From positions 1 through 64,000 of the forward strand of contig JAFNAQ010000003.1 in NCBI GenBank assembly GCA_017860275.1: a stretch of 64,000 nucleotides of DNA. The letters run 5' to 3'. Under the pieces are notes generated by a model. It saw only the letters and a list, made by a program, of their open reading frames with translations, did not search any database and was not told where the DNA came from. Position 1 is the first letter of the stretch. Every line of letters starts with the position of its first letter. Shown here piece by piece: positions 52,632-62,195 of the stretch. A program made the position numbers and the translations under genes. The DNA comes from Bacteroidota bacterium. Its GTDB lineage: Bacteria > Bacteroidota > Bacteroidia > Bacteroidales > P3.

Positions 52632-54020
52632 ATGGAGCAACAAAAGACATTAAAAGCAAAATTAAGCCTAAGTGGCAAGGGATTACATACCGGCAAGCAT
52701 GTAGAAGTCAACATTTTACCTGCATCAAAATATTCAGGTATTAATTTTTGCAGAATAGATATTGAATCAAAACCAATCATACCTGCATTGGTTGATTATG
52801 TAACTGATACTTCTAGGGGGACTACTCTTGAAAAAGATGGAGTTAAAATAAGCACTATAGAGCATCTAATGGCTGCACTAAGCTTTTTTGGTATTGACAA
52901 TGCTTTAATCCAATTAAATGCACCTGAGATTCCTATTTTGGATGGAAGTTCTAAAATATGGGTCGAAGAAATTAAAAAAATAGGTATTGAAGAATTGTCA
53001 GCAAATAAGAGTGTTTATTCAATAAAAAAACCAATAAAATTTGCAATTCAAGACAAAGGTGTTGAGCTTATTGCCTTACCATACGATGGTTTTAAAGTTG
53101 AAATAACAATTGATTATAACTCTTCTGTACTTGGTATACAAGAGTATCAAATTGAATCCCTAAAAGATTTTGAAAAAGAAATTGCCCCTTGTAGAACATT
53201 TGTTTTTCTACATGAGATAGAAGTTTTATTACAACATAATCTGATAAAAGGAGGTGATTTAGATAATGCATTAATCTTTGTTGAAAACTCACTAAGTAAA
53301 GATCAAGTAGATAATCTTGCTAAAGCTTTTGGGAAAAATCCAGAAGAAATTAAAGCTGAAAAAGGCATAGTTAATAATATAGAAAAGAAGTTTGACAATG
53401 AACCTGCTAGACACAAACTACTAGATTTCATTGGAGACCTTGTTCTTGTTGGCAGACCTATCAAAGGTCATTTTATCTTAAAGCGTCCTGGTCATTTTGC
53501 CAATGCAGAATTGTCTAAACAAATTAAAAGTGTAATTATGGAAGAATTAAAAGGAGCACCTTATTACGACCCAAATCAAGAACCAATTTATGCAATTAAT
53601 GATATAAAGAGATTCTTACCTCATCGTTTTCCAATGCTATTAGTTGATAAAGTTATTGAAGTTGGAGAAGATTATGTAATAGGAGTAAAAAATGTAACAG
53701 GAAATGAAGATTTCTTTAATGGTCATTTCCCTCAAGAACCAATTATGCCGGGAGTATTAATCGTTGAGGCAATGGGGCAAACTGGAGGTATCTTAGTTTT
53801 AAAAGATTACCCTGATCCAGAGAATTATACAACATATTTCATGAAAATAGACGGTGTAAAATTCAGAGCTAAGGTAGTCCCTGGTGACACATTAATATTC
53901 CGCCTATTTTTAACTGAACCTGTAAGAAGGGGAATAGTTAAGATGAAAGGTGAAGCATACGTAGGAAATAAAATGGTAATGGAAGCATTACTAATGGCTC
54001 AGGTAGCAAGAAACAAATAA
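52632..54020 (+). CDS. lpxC-fabZ: LpxC-FabZ fusion (UDP-3-O-acyl-GlcNAc deacetylase / 3-hydroxyacyl-ACP dehydratase)
   Basis: A 462-aa bifunctional protein of lipid A and fatty acid synthesis. Residues 1-300 are LpxC: LSGKGLHTGKHVEV, the zinc histidine in STIEHLMAAL, ARHKLLDFIGDLVLVG (zinc His and Asp) and the catalytic KGHFILKRPGH. Residues 320-462 are FabZ: RFLPHRFPMLLVDKV (His) and GHFPQEPIMPGVLIVEAMGQTGG (Glu). This fusion is characteristic of Bacteroidota. lpxA follows after 5 bp. Confidence 0.96.
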   Translation: MEQQKTLKAKLSLSGKGLHTGKHVEVNILPASKYSGINFCRIDIESKPIIPALVDYVTDTSRGTTLEKDGVKISTIEHLMAALSFFGIDNALIQLNAPEIPILDGSSKIWVEEIKKIGIEELSANKSVYSIKKPIKFAIQDKGVELIALPYDGFKVEITIDYNSSVLGIQEYQIESLKDFEKEIAPCRTFVFLHEIEVLLQHNLIKGGDLDNALIFVENSLSKDQVDNLAKAFGKNPEEIKAEKGIVNNIEKKFDNEPARHKLLDFIGDLVLVGRPIKGHFILKRPGHFANAELSKQIKSVIMEELKGAPYYDPNQEPIYAINDIKRFLPHRFPMLLVDKVIEVGEDYVIGVKNVTGNEDFFNGHFPQEPIMPGVLIVEAMGQTGGILVLKDYPDPENYTTYFMKIDGVKFRAKVVPGDTLIFRLFLTEPVRRGIVKMKGEAYVGNKMVMEALLMAQVARNK

Positions 54021-54025
54021 TTATA

Positions 54026-54814
54026 ATGATGAATCAACCTCTAGCATATATTCATCCTGATGCAAAAATTGGGAATAATGTGATAATTGAGCCCTTTGCA
54101 GTTATCTACGAAGATGTAGAAATTGGAGATGGATGTTGGATAGGACCACATGTAACAATTTTTCCAGGTGCAAGAATTGGCAAAAATAATAAATTTTATC
54201 CAGGAGCTTCAATAAGTGCAATTCCTCAAGATTTAAAATTTGCAGGAGAAAAATCACTTGTTGAAATTGGAGAAAATAATACTATTAGGGAATGTGTAAC
54301 TATTAATAGAGGTACAGCAGCTTCAGGAAGAACGAAGATTGGAGATAATAATTTAATAATGGCCTATTCTCACTTGGCTCATGATTGTTTAATTGGAAAC
54401 AACTGTATATTAGCAAATAATGCAACTCTAGCTGGTCATATTGAAATTGGAGACTATGCAATTATAGGTGGTCTAAGTGCAATTCATCAGTTCACAAAAA
54501 TTGGTTCTCATACAATACTAATGGGCGGTTCTTTAGTAGATAAGGATGTTCCTCCATTTGTGAAAGGGGCTAAATTTCCTTTGCAATATAGTGGAATAAA
54601 TTCATTAGGCTTGCACAGAAGAGGTTTCGACACCGAAACAATAAATCTAATTAAGGAATACTATAGAGTCGTTTTCCAATCAGGATTAACATATTCTAAG
54701 GCTCTCGAACAACTTAAAACTTTAGAATCGACTAAAGCTCTTGAAGAGATAATTAGTTTTATGGAAAAAGCCGATAGAGGCCTAATAAAAGGTTATATCG
54801 AAATCAAAGAATAA
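54026..54814 (+). CDS. lpxA: Acyl-ACP--UDP-N-acetylglucosamine O-acyltransferase
   Basis: First lipid A step: 3-O-acylation of UDP-GlcNAc. The 262-aa protein has the left-handed beta-helix hexapeptide pattern (IHPDAKIGNNVIIEPFAVIYEDVEIGDGCWIGPHVTIF), with the catalytic region MAYSHLAHDCLIGNNCILAN and GGLSAIHQFTKIG, and a helical C-terminal domain. ATG at 54026 and 54029 are both possible. Confidence 0.95.
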   Translation: MMNQPLAYIHPDAKIGNNVIIEPFAVIYEDVEIGDGCWIGPHVTIFPGARIGKNNKFYPGASISAIPQDLKFAGEKSLVEIGENNTIRECVTINRGTAASGRTKIGDNNLIMAYSHLAHDCLIGNNCILANNATLAGHIEIGDYAIIGGLSAIHQFTKIGSHTILMGGSLVDKDVPPFVKGAKFPLQYSGINSLGLHRRGFDTETINLIKEYYRVVFQSGLTYSKALEQLKTLESTKALEEIISFMEKADRGLIKGYIEIKE

Positions 54815-54828
54815 ATAAACCATCATAC

Positions 54829-54864
54829 GAAAAAAGCGGCCCCATTTCTGAGGCAGCTTTTTTT
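54829..54864 (+). terminator. Terminator of lpxC-fabZ-lpxA
   Basis: AAAAAAGCGGCC and GGCAGCTTTTTTT pair with one mismatch, with T runs at the plus-strand exit. The rest of the gap to 55031 shows no gene and no clear TAnnTTTG promoter. Confidence 0.8.
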
Positions 54865-55031
54865 GTATATATTACTTCCATAAACCTATTATATTTCAAA
54901 TTCAATAGACTAAGAATATATTCTTATGACCATAAAAATCTCAAATAAGCTTGATAAACAAATATAAAACAAGAACTCAATACAAACCTTCTTATTAGTT
55001 TTTTGTTTCATTAAAAAAACAATATGATAGT

Positions 55032-55781
55032 ATGAGAAAAATATTAGTCTTAATAGTGCTGATGGTTACTCAATATTCATTGATTTCACAGAATATTTCG
55101 GCAATTGATATTATAAAAAAGGCCGACTCAAAACTTAGAGGTAATAGTGCATATTCAGAATTTACCATGATAATTATTAGACCAACCTATAAACGCTCAA
55201 TATCCATGAAGGCTTGGACAAAGGGGAATAAATATGCCCTAATAAAAATACTCTCTCCTGCTAAGGAGAAGGGTCAAGGGTTTCTGAAGAGAGAGAAGGA
55301 ACTATGGAATTGGATACCATCTATTGATAGGATGATTAAGATGAGTTCCTCTATAATGAGCCAATCTTGGATGGGCTCTGACTTATCAAACGATGATATG
55401 ATAAGAGAGTCATCTATGGTCAATGACTATAATCATAAACTCATAAAGCACGAGATTATTAGAGGATTAAACTCTTATAAGCTAGAACTAATACCAAAAC
55501 CAAACTCTGCAATTGTTTGGGGTAAGGTTAATATATGGATAGACAAGGAGTATTTTACTCTAGTAAGAATTGAGAACTATGATCAGGATAATATTCTTGT
55601 TCAAACCATTGAGTACTTTGATTTAAAAACATTTGGAGACAGGATACTACCTTCAAGAATGGAGATAAGCCCAAGCGATAAGAAGTCAAATAAGACTACA
55701 CTCATTACTAATAAAGCTGACTTTAATATAAAGATTAATGAGTCTTTCTTTTCCCAACAAAACCTTAAAAATACTCAATAA
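55032..55781 (+). CDS. Outer-membrane lipoprotein-sorting protein (LolA-like fold)
   Basis: A 249-aa periplasmic protein with a signal peptide (LIVLMVTQYSLISQ). The family pattern is SEFTMIIIRPTYKRSISMKAWTKGNKYALIKI, LKREKELWNWIPSIDRMIKM and SWMGSDLSNDD, the LolA-like lipid or lipoprotein carrier type that usually sits beside RND or ABC exporters. First gene of a five-gene operon; its stop codon abuts the first permease start. Confidence 0.88.
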   Translation: MRKILVLIVLMVTQYSLISQNISAIDIIKKADSKLRGNSAYSEFTMIIIRPTYKRSISMKAWTKGNKYALIKILSPAKEKGQGFLKREKELWNWIPSIDRMIKMSSSIMSQSWMGSDLSNDDMIRESSMVNDYNHKLIKHEIIRGLNSYKLELIPKPNSAIVWGKVNIWIDKEYFTLVRIENYDQDNILVQTIEYFDLKTFGDRILPSRMEISPSDKKSNKTTLITNKADFNIKINESFFSQQNLKNTQ

Positions 55782-57005
55782 ATGAGACTAATAATAAAAA
55801 TGGCTTGGAGAAACCTCTGGAGAAATAAGAAAAGGACATTTATCGCCCTATCCTCTGTATTCTTTGCTGCCTTTCTTTGCATGGTATTTGGATCTTTTAT
55901 GGAGGGTGCAACCGACTATATGATAGATACAACAATTGAGCGTCAAATTGGTCATTTTCAAGTTATGAACCCTGAGTATAAAGACGATAAGATTGTAGAT
56001 AATTTTCTAATCATTAGTCAGAAACAATTAAACTCTTGGGAGAGTAACCCTAAGATTTCTCGCCTTAATCCAAGAATAGAAACCTTTGCCATGGCTTGGA
56101 ATGGAAATAAAACTAGACCCATTGGGTTAATAGGTGTAGACCCTAGACGAGAAAACTTATTTTCTAAGCTAGAGAAAAGAATTAGACTGGGACATTATCT
56201 AAGTCAAAAAGATAATGGGATAATAATAGGTAAACACTTCTCTCAGAGCATGAATCTTAATATAGGAGACACCCTAACCCTAATAGGTCAGGGCTATCAT
56301 GGGGCAACGGCCTCTGGATTATTTCCTATTCGTGCAATAATGAATTCTTACGATGCTCAAACTGATGCCTCAATTGCATATACAAGCATAAGCACAGCAA
56401 GAGACTTTATAGACTTACCTGATGGAGCCTCATATATATCTGTATTATTGAAAGATGAAAAAAATATAAATGAAGTAATAAATGAATTAAGACAAGATAA
56501 TAAGGGGAATAATTATAGGTTCGAACCTTGGGAGGAATTAATTAAAAACACCATGGCAGGCATAGCCTCAGACAAGAAAACCTTTGCATTATTCTTCTAT
56601 ATATTATATATTGTTGTGGGATTTGGATTATTTGGCACAGTGGTTATGATGACAAACGAGAGAGAAAAAGAATTTAGTGTAATGAGCTCACTTGGCATGA
56701 AGAAGAAGAGCCTTATTATTGGGTTATTCTTTGAACTATTAATAATTAATATTATTGGTTTGATACTTAGTATTATTATTGCCACCCCAATAATAACCTA
56801 TTTTCACTCCAATCCAGTACATTTAACTGGTCAAATGGCTAGAGCAATGGATGAATATGGAATTGAGCCAATATTCCCATTTGCATTAGAAATAAAATTA
56901 TTTTTCAATCAAATAATAGCCATTACCCTAATGTCTATATTCACAATAATATACCCTATAGGAAAACTAAGCAGACTTAGTATTATTGACACACTAAGAA
57001 AATAA
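55782..57005 (+). CDS. ABC transporter permease (FtsX/LolE-like), first
   Basis: A 407-aa inner-membrane permease: N-terminal helix after MAWRNLWRNKKRTFIALS, a MacB-like periplasmic domain (about 45-265), and three C-terminal helices (FGLFGTVVMMTNEREKEFSVMSSLGMKKKSL is the FtsX signature). Pairs with the next permease and the ATPase. Confidence 0.92.
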   Translation: MRLIIKMAWRNLWRNKKRTFIALSSVFFAAFLCMVFGSFMEGATDYMIDTTIERQIGHFQVMNPEYKDDKIVDNFLIISQKQLNSWESNPKISRLNPRIETFAMAWNGNKTRPIGLIGVDPRRENLFSKLEKRIRLGHYLSQKDNGIIIGKHFSQSMNLNIGDTLTLIGQGYHGATASGLFPIRAIMNSYDAQTDASIAYTSISTARDFIDLPDGASYISVLLKDEKNINEVINELRQDNKGNNYRFEPWEELIKNTMAGIASDKKTFALFFYILYIVVGFGLFGTVVMMTNEREKEFSVMSSLGMKKKSLIIGLFFELLIINIIGLILSIIIATPIITYFHSNPVHLTGQMARAMDEYGIEPIFPFALEIKLFFNQIIAITLMSIFTIIYPIGKLSRLSIIDTLRK

Positions 57006-57009
57006 AGAC

Positions 57010-58242
57010 ATGAAAATGATATTATTACTATCATGGAAAAATATATGGCGCAATAAACTACGCAGTATTATAATAATTACCTCTGTTATTCTTGGTTTAG
57101 TTGCTGGAATATTTGTTGTAGGCTTTATGAATGGATGGGTAAAGCAAAAGATAGATTCTGTTATAGAGATAGAGATACCTCATCTACAAATAAACTCTAA
57201 GACCTTTATTTATCAAAATGATATTGAAAATAATTTTGATATAAGTATTTTGGAGAAAAAAATATTACAATCTAAGCGAGTAAAAGCATTAAGCCCGAGA
57301 ATAATTATCAATACAATGATAAGTTCAGCCCATAAGGTTGGAGGGGTACAGGTCTATGGTATCGATCCTGTAAAGGAAAAAATGGTGAGTGATATTTATA
57401 AAAATATAACCAAGGAAAATGGTAATTATTTTAACGATAACAAACCATATAGCATTGTAATTGGGGCTAAGCTAGCAAAAAAATATCAAATTAAGCTTAG
57501 ATCAAAGATAGTTCTATCCATGGTTTCAATCGATGGAATTCAGGTAAGTTCAGCCTTTAGGGTATGCGGAATATACGATATAGGTAATCCTCCCTTTGAA
57601 GAATCAAGAGTATTCGTTAGGGATAAAGACCTTAGAGAAATAAGCTCCCTGCCAATAAATAGAGTTCATGAGACAGGAATAAGACTAATAGACAATGAGA
57701 TATCTACTCTCGAAGAGGCTAAGGGTTTTATTATTCCTTTATTGAATAAGGATAATAAAATAAGAACATGGAAAGAAGTAAATGCAATGATGGGAATATA
57801 TAGCGATTATATGAATATAGAGTTAATGGTAATTGTATCGATAATTCTCTTAGGACTAGGATTTGGAATAGTAAATACAGTGTTAATGTCTGTAATGGAA
57901 CGAAAGAGTGAGCTTTCTATGTTGATGGCAATAGGTATGAGTAAGAAAAAAGTATTACAGATGATAATACTTGAAAGCACTATATTGACTTCATTCGGAG
58001 GATTTATAGGCATGTTGTTAGGATTAATTATAATATCAACTCTTCATAATACAGGTATGGATATTAGCAAGAGCATGAGTAGTGTAGGAGAATTTGGATT
58101 CTCAACCATGGTCTATCCTGCAATAACAGTGATTCAGTTCTCCTTTATTGCCTTTATGGTTATATTAACGGGGATATTATCTGCTATATATCCTTCCAAG
58201 GCAGCAATGTCAATCAACCCTGCTGAGGGAATTCGTCAATAA
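57010..58242 (+). CDS. ABC transporter permease (FtsX/LolC-like), second
   Basis: A 410-aa paralogue of the preceding gene with the same layout: LSWKNIWRNKLRSIIIITS, a periplasmic domain, then GIVNTVLMSVMERKSELSMLMAIGMSKKKV and two more helices. Two distinct permeases suggest a LolCE-like heterodimer. It is 4 bp after the first permease. Confidence 0.92.
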   Translation: MKMILLLSWKNIWRNKLRSIIIITSVILGLVAGIFVVGFMNGWVKQKIDSVIEIEIPHLQINSKTFIYQNDIENNFDISILEKKILQSKRVKALSPRIIINTMISSAHKVGGVQVYGIDPVKEKMVSDIYKNITKENGNYFNDNKPYSIVIGAKLAKKYQIKLRSKIVLSMVSIDGIQVSSAFRVCGIYDIGNPPFEESRVFVRDKDLREISSLPINRVHETGIRLIDNEISTLEEAKGFIIPLLNKDNKIRTWKEVNAMMGIYSDYMNIELMVIVSIILLGLGFGIVNTVLMSVMERKSELSMLMAIGMSKKKVLQMIILESTILTSFGGFIGMLLGLIIISTLHNTGMDISKSMSSVGEFGFSTMVYPAITVIQFSFIAFMVILTGILSAIYPSKAAMSINPAEGIRQ

Positions 58243-58256
58243 TAAAATACAAAACT

Positions 58257-58931
58257 ATGGGAAATAGTGTAATCAAGATAAATAATCTATCTAAGATATA
58301 TAAGGAAGGTGTAAACGAGGTTCATGCCTTGGAGAATATAGATCTAACAATAAACCAAGGAGAGTTCACCGCAATAGTAGGACCATCGGGTAGTGGTAAG
58401 ACAACACTCCTAAATATGATAGGAGGACTAGATACTCCTAGCTCTGGAAACATAATTGTAAATCAAACAAATCTTTCAAGCCTCTCATATAACGAGCTAA
58501 TTAACTTTAGAAGAGATAATGTTGGATTTGTATTTCAGGCCTATAATCTAATACCAGTACTAACAGCTCTTGAAAACGTAAGCTTTATTATGGACCTTCA
58601 GAATATCCCATCAAAGATAAGTAGGAAGAGGGCTATTGAATTACTAGAGAGTGTAGGCTTAGGGGATAGGATAAATTCACGTCCTAGCAAGCTCTCTGGA
58701 GGACAACAACAGAGAGTTGCAGTAGCTAGAGCCTTGGCATCGAAACCAAAGTTTATACTAGCCGACGAACCTACTGCCAACCTTGACAGCAAAAGTGCGG
58801 AGAACCTTCTAGATATAATGGAACAACTTAATAGGAAGGAAAACATCACCTTTATATTCTCAACCCACGATCAAAGAGTGATGAATAAGGCAAGGAGGAT
58901 AATTAAACTAGAGGACGGAAGGGTAGTTTAA
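58257..58931 (+). CDS. ABC transporter ATP-binding protein (LolD/MacB-like)
   Basis: A 224-aa ATPase with GPSGSGKTTLLN (Walker A), the LolD/MacB-type FVFQAYNLIPVLTALENV, the signature LSGGQQQRVAVARAL, FILADEPTANLDS (Walker B) and STHDQRVM (H-loop). It powers the two preceding permeases. Confidence 0.95.
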   Translation: MGNSVIKINNLSKIYKEGVNEVHALENIDLTINQGEFTAIVGPSGSGKTTLLNMIGGLDTPSSGNIIVNQTNLSSLSYNELINFRRDNVGFVFQAYNLIPVLTALENVSFIMDLQNIPSKISRKRAIELLESVGLGDRINSRPSKLSGGQQQRVAVARALASKPKFILADEPTANLDSKSAENLLDIMEQLNRKENITFIFSTHDQRVMNKARRIIKLEDGRVV

Positions 58932-58957
58932 GTCTTAGGATTAAAAGTTTAGTGCAA

Positions 58958-60100
58958 ATGATTAAAAGGAGTTTAATTTTTGGGTTAATATTATTATCGA
59001 TAGAGTTATTGAATGCACAGGGACTTTCATTCAATGGTTATGTTAGTGGAATATACTCTCCCATTTTAACCCTTAACCCAAACAAAGAAGACATTTCTCA
59101 TAATGGATTATTACATAATCGTCTAAATTTTAAGTATAGTATAAGCAATTGGAAATTTATTTCTGACATTAGGAATCGTATTCTTTTTGGGGATTATTCT
59201 TTATATTATAAGAATAATTTCATACTCCTTACCAAGGATAATGGACTAATGAATCTCTCTTGGAATATAAATTCAGGTAATTATTATTTACTAAATAGCT
59301 CTATTGAGAGGCTATCCATAAACTACGAAACAGATAAGCTTAGCCTAAGGATAGGTCGCCAAAGGATAAACTGGTCAGAGGCCTTAGTCTTCAACCCTAA
59401 CGATATATTCAATACATATTCCTTCTTCGACTTCGATTACCCTGAGAGAAAGGGCTCCGATGCTATTCGCTTTTCTTATTATCCTAATGAGACCTCCACA
59501 ATTGAGATTGCTGCAAAGCTAGATAATACGAATAGACCTACCATTGCAGGCTTGGCTCGTACCAATACCCTAGGGTGGGATATTCAAGCTATAACTGGCA
59601 TATTAAATAATGAGGATTATTTTCTTGGATTTGGATTTAGTGGGGATATTAAGGGTATAAACCTAAGGGGAGAGTTTAACTATTATATTCCCTATAATGA
59701 TTTAATATATAAGGATAATAGCATTATTACCTGCCTCGGAGCTGATTATATATTTAAAAACTCTATCTCTCTTTCCTCTGAAATACTATATAATCAACAA
59801 AGACAAGGAGTATCTAATAATTTCTACCAAATGCTATACCTTAGCCTATCTCCAAGACAATTATCTATTAGTGATTGGACTCTAGTATCCCAAATCTCCT
59901 ACCCCTTTAACCCCTTGCTAAGTGCATCCTTATCTGCAATGAGTTTTATCAACCTTCCTGCCTTTTATTTTGGTACAAGTATAGAATACTCCATAAAAGA
60001 AAATCTCTCCCTAAGTTCAATGCTACAAGTATTCATTGGAGAGAGATATAACTCTAATAATATTATCTTAGGCTATATTAGATTGAAATATAGTTTCTAG
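58958..60100 (+). CDS. Outer-membrane beta-barrel of the LolA-ABC operon
   Basis: A roughly 380-aa barrel with a signal peptide (FGLILLSIELLNAQ). Many amphipathic strands (LSLRIGRQRINWSEALVFNP, FLGFGFSGDIKGINLRGEFNYYIP) and a closing LGYIRLKYSF; it resembles the DUF1302-type barrels seen beside LolA-like carrier genes. It is last in the operon, 26 bp after the ATPase. A GTG at 58952 is in frame but the ATG at 58958 is preferred. Its stop overlaps convergent divIC by 4 bp. Confidence 0.8.
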   Translation: MIKRSLIFGLILLSIELLNAQGLSFNGYVSGIYSPILTLNPNKEDISHNGLLHNRLNFKYSISNWKFISDIRNRILFGDYSLYYKNNFILLTKDNGLMNLSWNINSGNYYLLNSSIERLSINYETDKLSLRIGRQRINWSEALVFNPNDIFNTYSFFDFDYPERKGSDAIRFSYYPNETSTIEIAAKLDNTNRPTIAGLARTNTLGWDIQAITGILNNEDYFLGFGFSGDIKGINLRGEFNYYIPYNDLIYKDNSIITCLGADYIFKNSISLSSEILYNQQRQGVSNNFYQMLYLSLSPRQLSISDWTLVSQISYPFNPLLSASLSAMSFINLPAFYFGTSIEYSIKENLSLSSMLQVFIGERYNSNNIILGYIRLKYSF

Positions 60101-60432
60101 TCTTCCTTGGTTTCTTTCTTTGCCTTGCGAATGATAAAGACATCCTCATTGTCTTTCTTCATCATATACTTTTCTCTCCCAAACTTTTCAATAGCCTTAA
60201 TGTCTGTCTTTAATTTTATAGTATTAATGCTATCATTCTTAATTTCATTGATATAAAACTCTTTCCTTGTTCGCATATCCCTATATTGCTTATATATCTT
60301 ATAAGAATAAATAATACTATTATCACTCAATAAGACTAGTAGAATAAATGCAACAAATAAAAGAAAATAACGATTAATCAATAATCTAATCGTATTCTTT
60401 TTATTTATAAAAGATGGGAGTTTTATTTTCAT
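60097..60432 (-). CDS. Septum formation initiator (DivIC/FtsB-like)
   Basis: A 111-aa bitopic membrane protein: a short basic cytoplasmic N-terminus, one membrane helix (YFLLFVAFILLVLLS), then a periplasmic coiled coil (YKQYRDMRTRKEFYINEI) and the FGREKYMMKKDNEDVFII motif near the end, typical of DivIC/FtsB. Part of the divisome. It overlaps the HAD gene by one base. Confidence 0.88.
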   Translation of the reverse strand: MKIKLPSFINKKNTIRLLINRYFLLFVAFILLVLLSDNSIIYSYKIYKQYRDMRTRKEFYINEIKNDSINTIKLKTDIKAIEKFGREKYMMKKDNEDVFIIRKAKKETKED

Positions 60433-61052
60433 TATATTACCTTTTTATCATATAAATCAATCAAGGTCTCGCCACCAGTTAGCCAATATGTATTCAGACC
60501 AATCTTCTTTGCTCCCTCAATATGATGAAGAGTATCCTCAATAAACAAGGTCTCCTCTGGATTTATGCCTGCATCATCAACAACCCATTGAAAACTCTCT
60601 GGATGTGGTTTGCGGTGCTTAATCTCATTTGACATATAAGCCTTATTGAATACTCCCAAGAATATATCGAATCCAAACTCCTCAATATACTTCTTTCTAA
60701 GATAAGAAATATGAAGTTCATTAGTATTACTAAAAAGGAATATCTTATACTTTAGTTTCAACATACCAAGAAGTTGTATCCTCTCCATTGGAAGATCAAG
60801 AATCATAGAATACCAAGCATCATCTATTTGTTTATCGCTAAGATCTTTCTTAACAAGCTCTCTTATACCATCTCTAAACTCCTCAATAGAGCATTTCCCT
60901 TCCTCAAACCTATCAATAATATCTGCTTGATTGGCTTGAGTAAATATTTTATCAAAATCCTCAATACCATACTCCTTAAATGTCTCTACCATTCTTTGAT
61001 AGTCAACATTAAGAATAACACCTCCAAGATCTAATAATAAATTCTTTATCAT
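60432..61052 (-). CDS. HAD-superfamily phosphatase (YihX-like)
   Basis: A 206-aa HAD-IA hydrolase. Motif I reads LLLDLGGVILNVD (DxGGV form as in YihX), motif II LFSNTNELH, motif III lysine in KHRKPHPESF and motif IV LFIEDTLHHIEGA. It probably dephosphorylates a sugar phosphate or nucleotide. It lies between thiL and divIC in one operon. Confidence 0.88.
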   Translation of the reverse strand: MIKNLLLDLGGVILNVDYQRMVETFKEYGIEDFDKIFTQANQADIIDRFEEGKCSIEEFRDGIRELVKKDLSDKQIDDAWYSMILDLPMERIQLLGMLKLKYKIFLFSNTNELHISYLRKKYIEEFGFDIFLGVFNKAYMSNEIKHRKPHPESFQWVVDDAGINPEETLFIEDTLHHIEGAKKIGLNTYWLTGGETLIDLYDKKVI

Positions 61053-61072
61053 AAACTTCTACTCCTTATCTT

Positions 61073-62110
61073 TTACTCTTTAACTCCAAAATGATTCCAA
61101 CCTTGAGCCCTAAGCTCAATAGTTGTATTTTGTGGAGTTACTAATTGAGCTCCCATCGACTTATCTGTAATATGTCCAATTACAGTAATATTCTCATTAG
61201 ACTCTATCTTTGCAAAGTCTTTTTGGTCAATGGTGAATAATAACTCATAATCCTCTCCACCATTCAAAGCTCCAACATCTGCCATTATCTTAAACTCTTC
61301 AAGAGTTCTTGAAGTCTCATAATCCACAGGGAATTTCTCAATATATAGTTCGCAGCCTACCTCAGAGTTCTTACAAATATGAAGCATTTCAGAGGCTAAG
61401 CCATCAGAAATATCTATCATAGATGTAGGTTTGATGTTATTATCCTTAAACCACTCAATTGTCTTTCTTCCAGCCTCAGGTTTTAACTGACGCTCTAAAA
61501 CATATTCGTAAGAAGAAAAGTCAGGTTGAATGTTTGGGTTGGCCAAATATTCAGCTTTCTCTCTTTGAAGGACAAGCAGACCTGCATAAGAAGAACCTAA
61601 GTCACCAGTAACGCAGATTAAATCATGCGCCTTAGCACCACTCCTTCTTACTATATTTTCTTGTTCAACCTCTCCAATAACGGTAATAGACATAAAAAGC
61701 CCAGAACTAGAAGAGGTAGTGTCTCCACCAACAATATCTACATTATATTTATCACAAGCCATATGAATACCTGAATAAAGTTCTTCCATTGCCTCAACAG
61801 AGAAACGATTCGAAACAGCAAGAGAAATAGTAATCTGTTTTGGAGTACCATTCATTGCATAAATATCAGAGAAATTAGCAATACAAGCCTTATAACCTAA
61901 ATGTTTCAAAGGAGTATAAACCATATCGAAATGCACACCTTCAACAAGTGCATCGGTAGAAACCAAAACAAGCTTCCCATCATATTTCAAGGCAGCAGCA
62001 TCATCACCAATACCGATAATTGTAGATTCATTCTTAATTTCCTTCTTTGGATTTAGCCTATCAATCAAGCCAAACTCTCCCAATGTCTCTAATTCTGTTC
62101 TTTCGCTCAT
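61073..62110 (-). CDS. thiL: Thiamine-monophosphate kinase
   Basis: Makes thiamine diphosphate from the monophosphate. The 345-aa protein has GIGDDAAALKYDGKLVLVSTDALVEGVHFD, LGYKACIANFSDIYAMNG, VDIVGGDTTSS, SMIDISDGLASEMLHI and NGGEDYELLFTI. Its product is the cofactor of KorB. It heads the thiL-HAD-divIC operon. Confidence 0.95.
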   Translation of the reverse strand: MSERTELETLGEFGLIDRLNPKKEIKNESTIIGIGDDAAALKYDGKLVLVSTDALVEGVHFDMVYTPLKHLGYKACIANFSDIYAMNGTPKQITISLAVSNRFSVEAMEELYSGIHMACDKYNVDIVGGDTTSSSSGLFMSITVIGEVEQENIVRRSGAKAHDLICVTGDLGSSYAGLLVLQREKAEYLANPNIQPDFSSYEYVLERQLKPEAGRKTIEWFKDNNIKPTSMIDISDGLASEMLHICKNSEVGCELYIEKFPVDYETSRTLEEFKIMADVGALNGGEDYELLFTIDQKDFAKIESNENITVIGHITDKSMGAQLVTPQNTTIELRAQGWNHFGVKE

Positions 62111-62129
62111 AAAAATATATTTCTGAGTG

Positions 62130-62137
62130 CAAAGATA
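62130..62137 (-). promoter_or_regulatory. Promoter -7 element of thiL
   Basis: TATCTTTG followed by CACTC on the minus strand, 19 bp before the ATG. The -33 region falls in the argF terminator hairpin. Confidence 0.75.
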
Positions 62138-62172
62138 AAAAAAATATAGGGGCGAATAATCATCCGCCCCTA
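62136..62172 (-). terminator. Terminator of argF (dispersed GGGGCG palindrome)
   Basis: TAGGGGCG (62147-62154) pairs with CGCCCCTA (62165-62172), extended by near-pairing, followed on the minus strand by a T run. Confidence 0.82.
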
Positions 62173-62195
62173 CAATAATATATTTAAGGAAGGAA

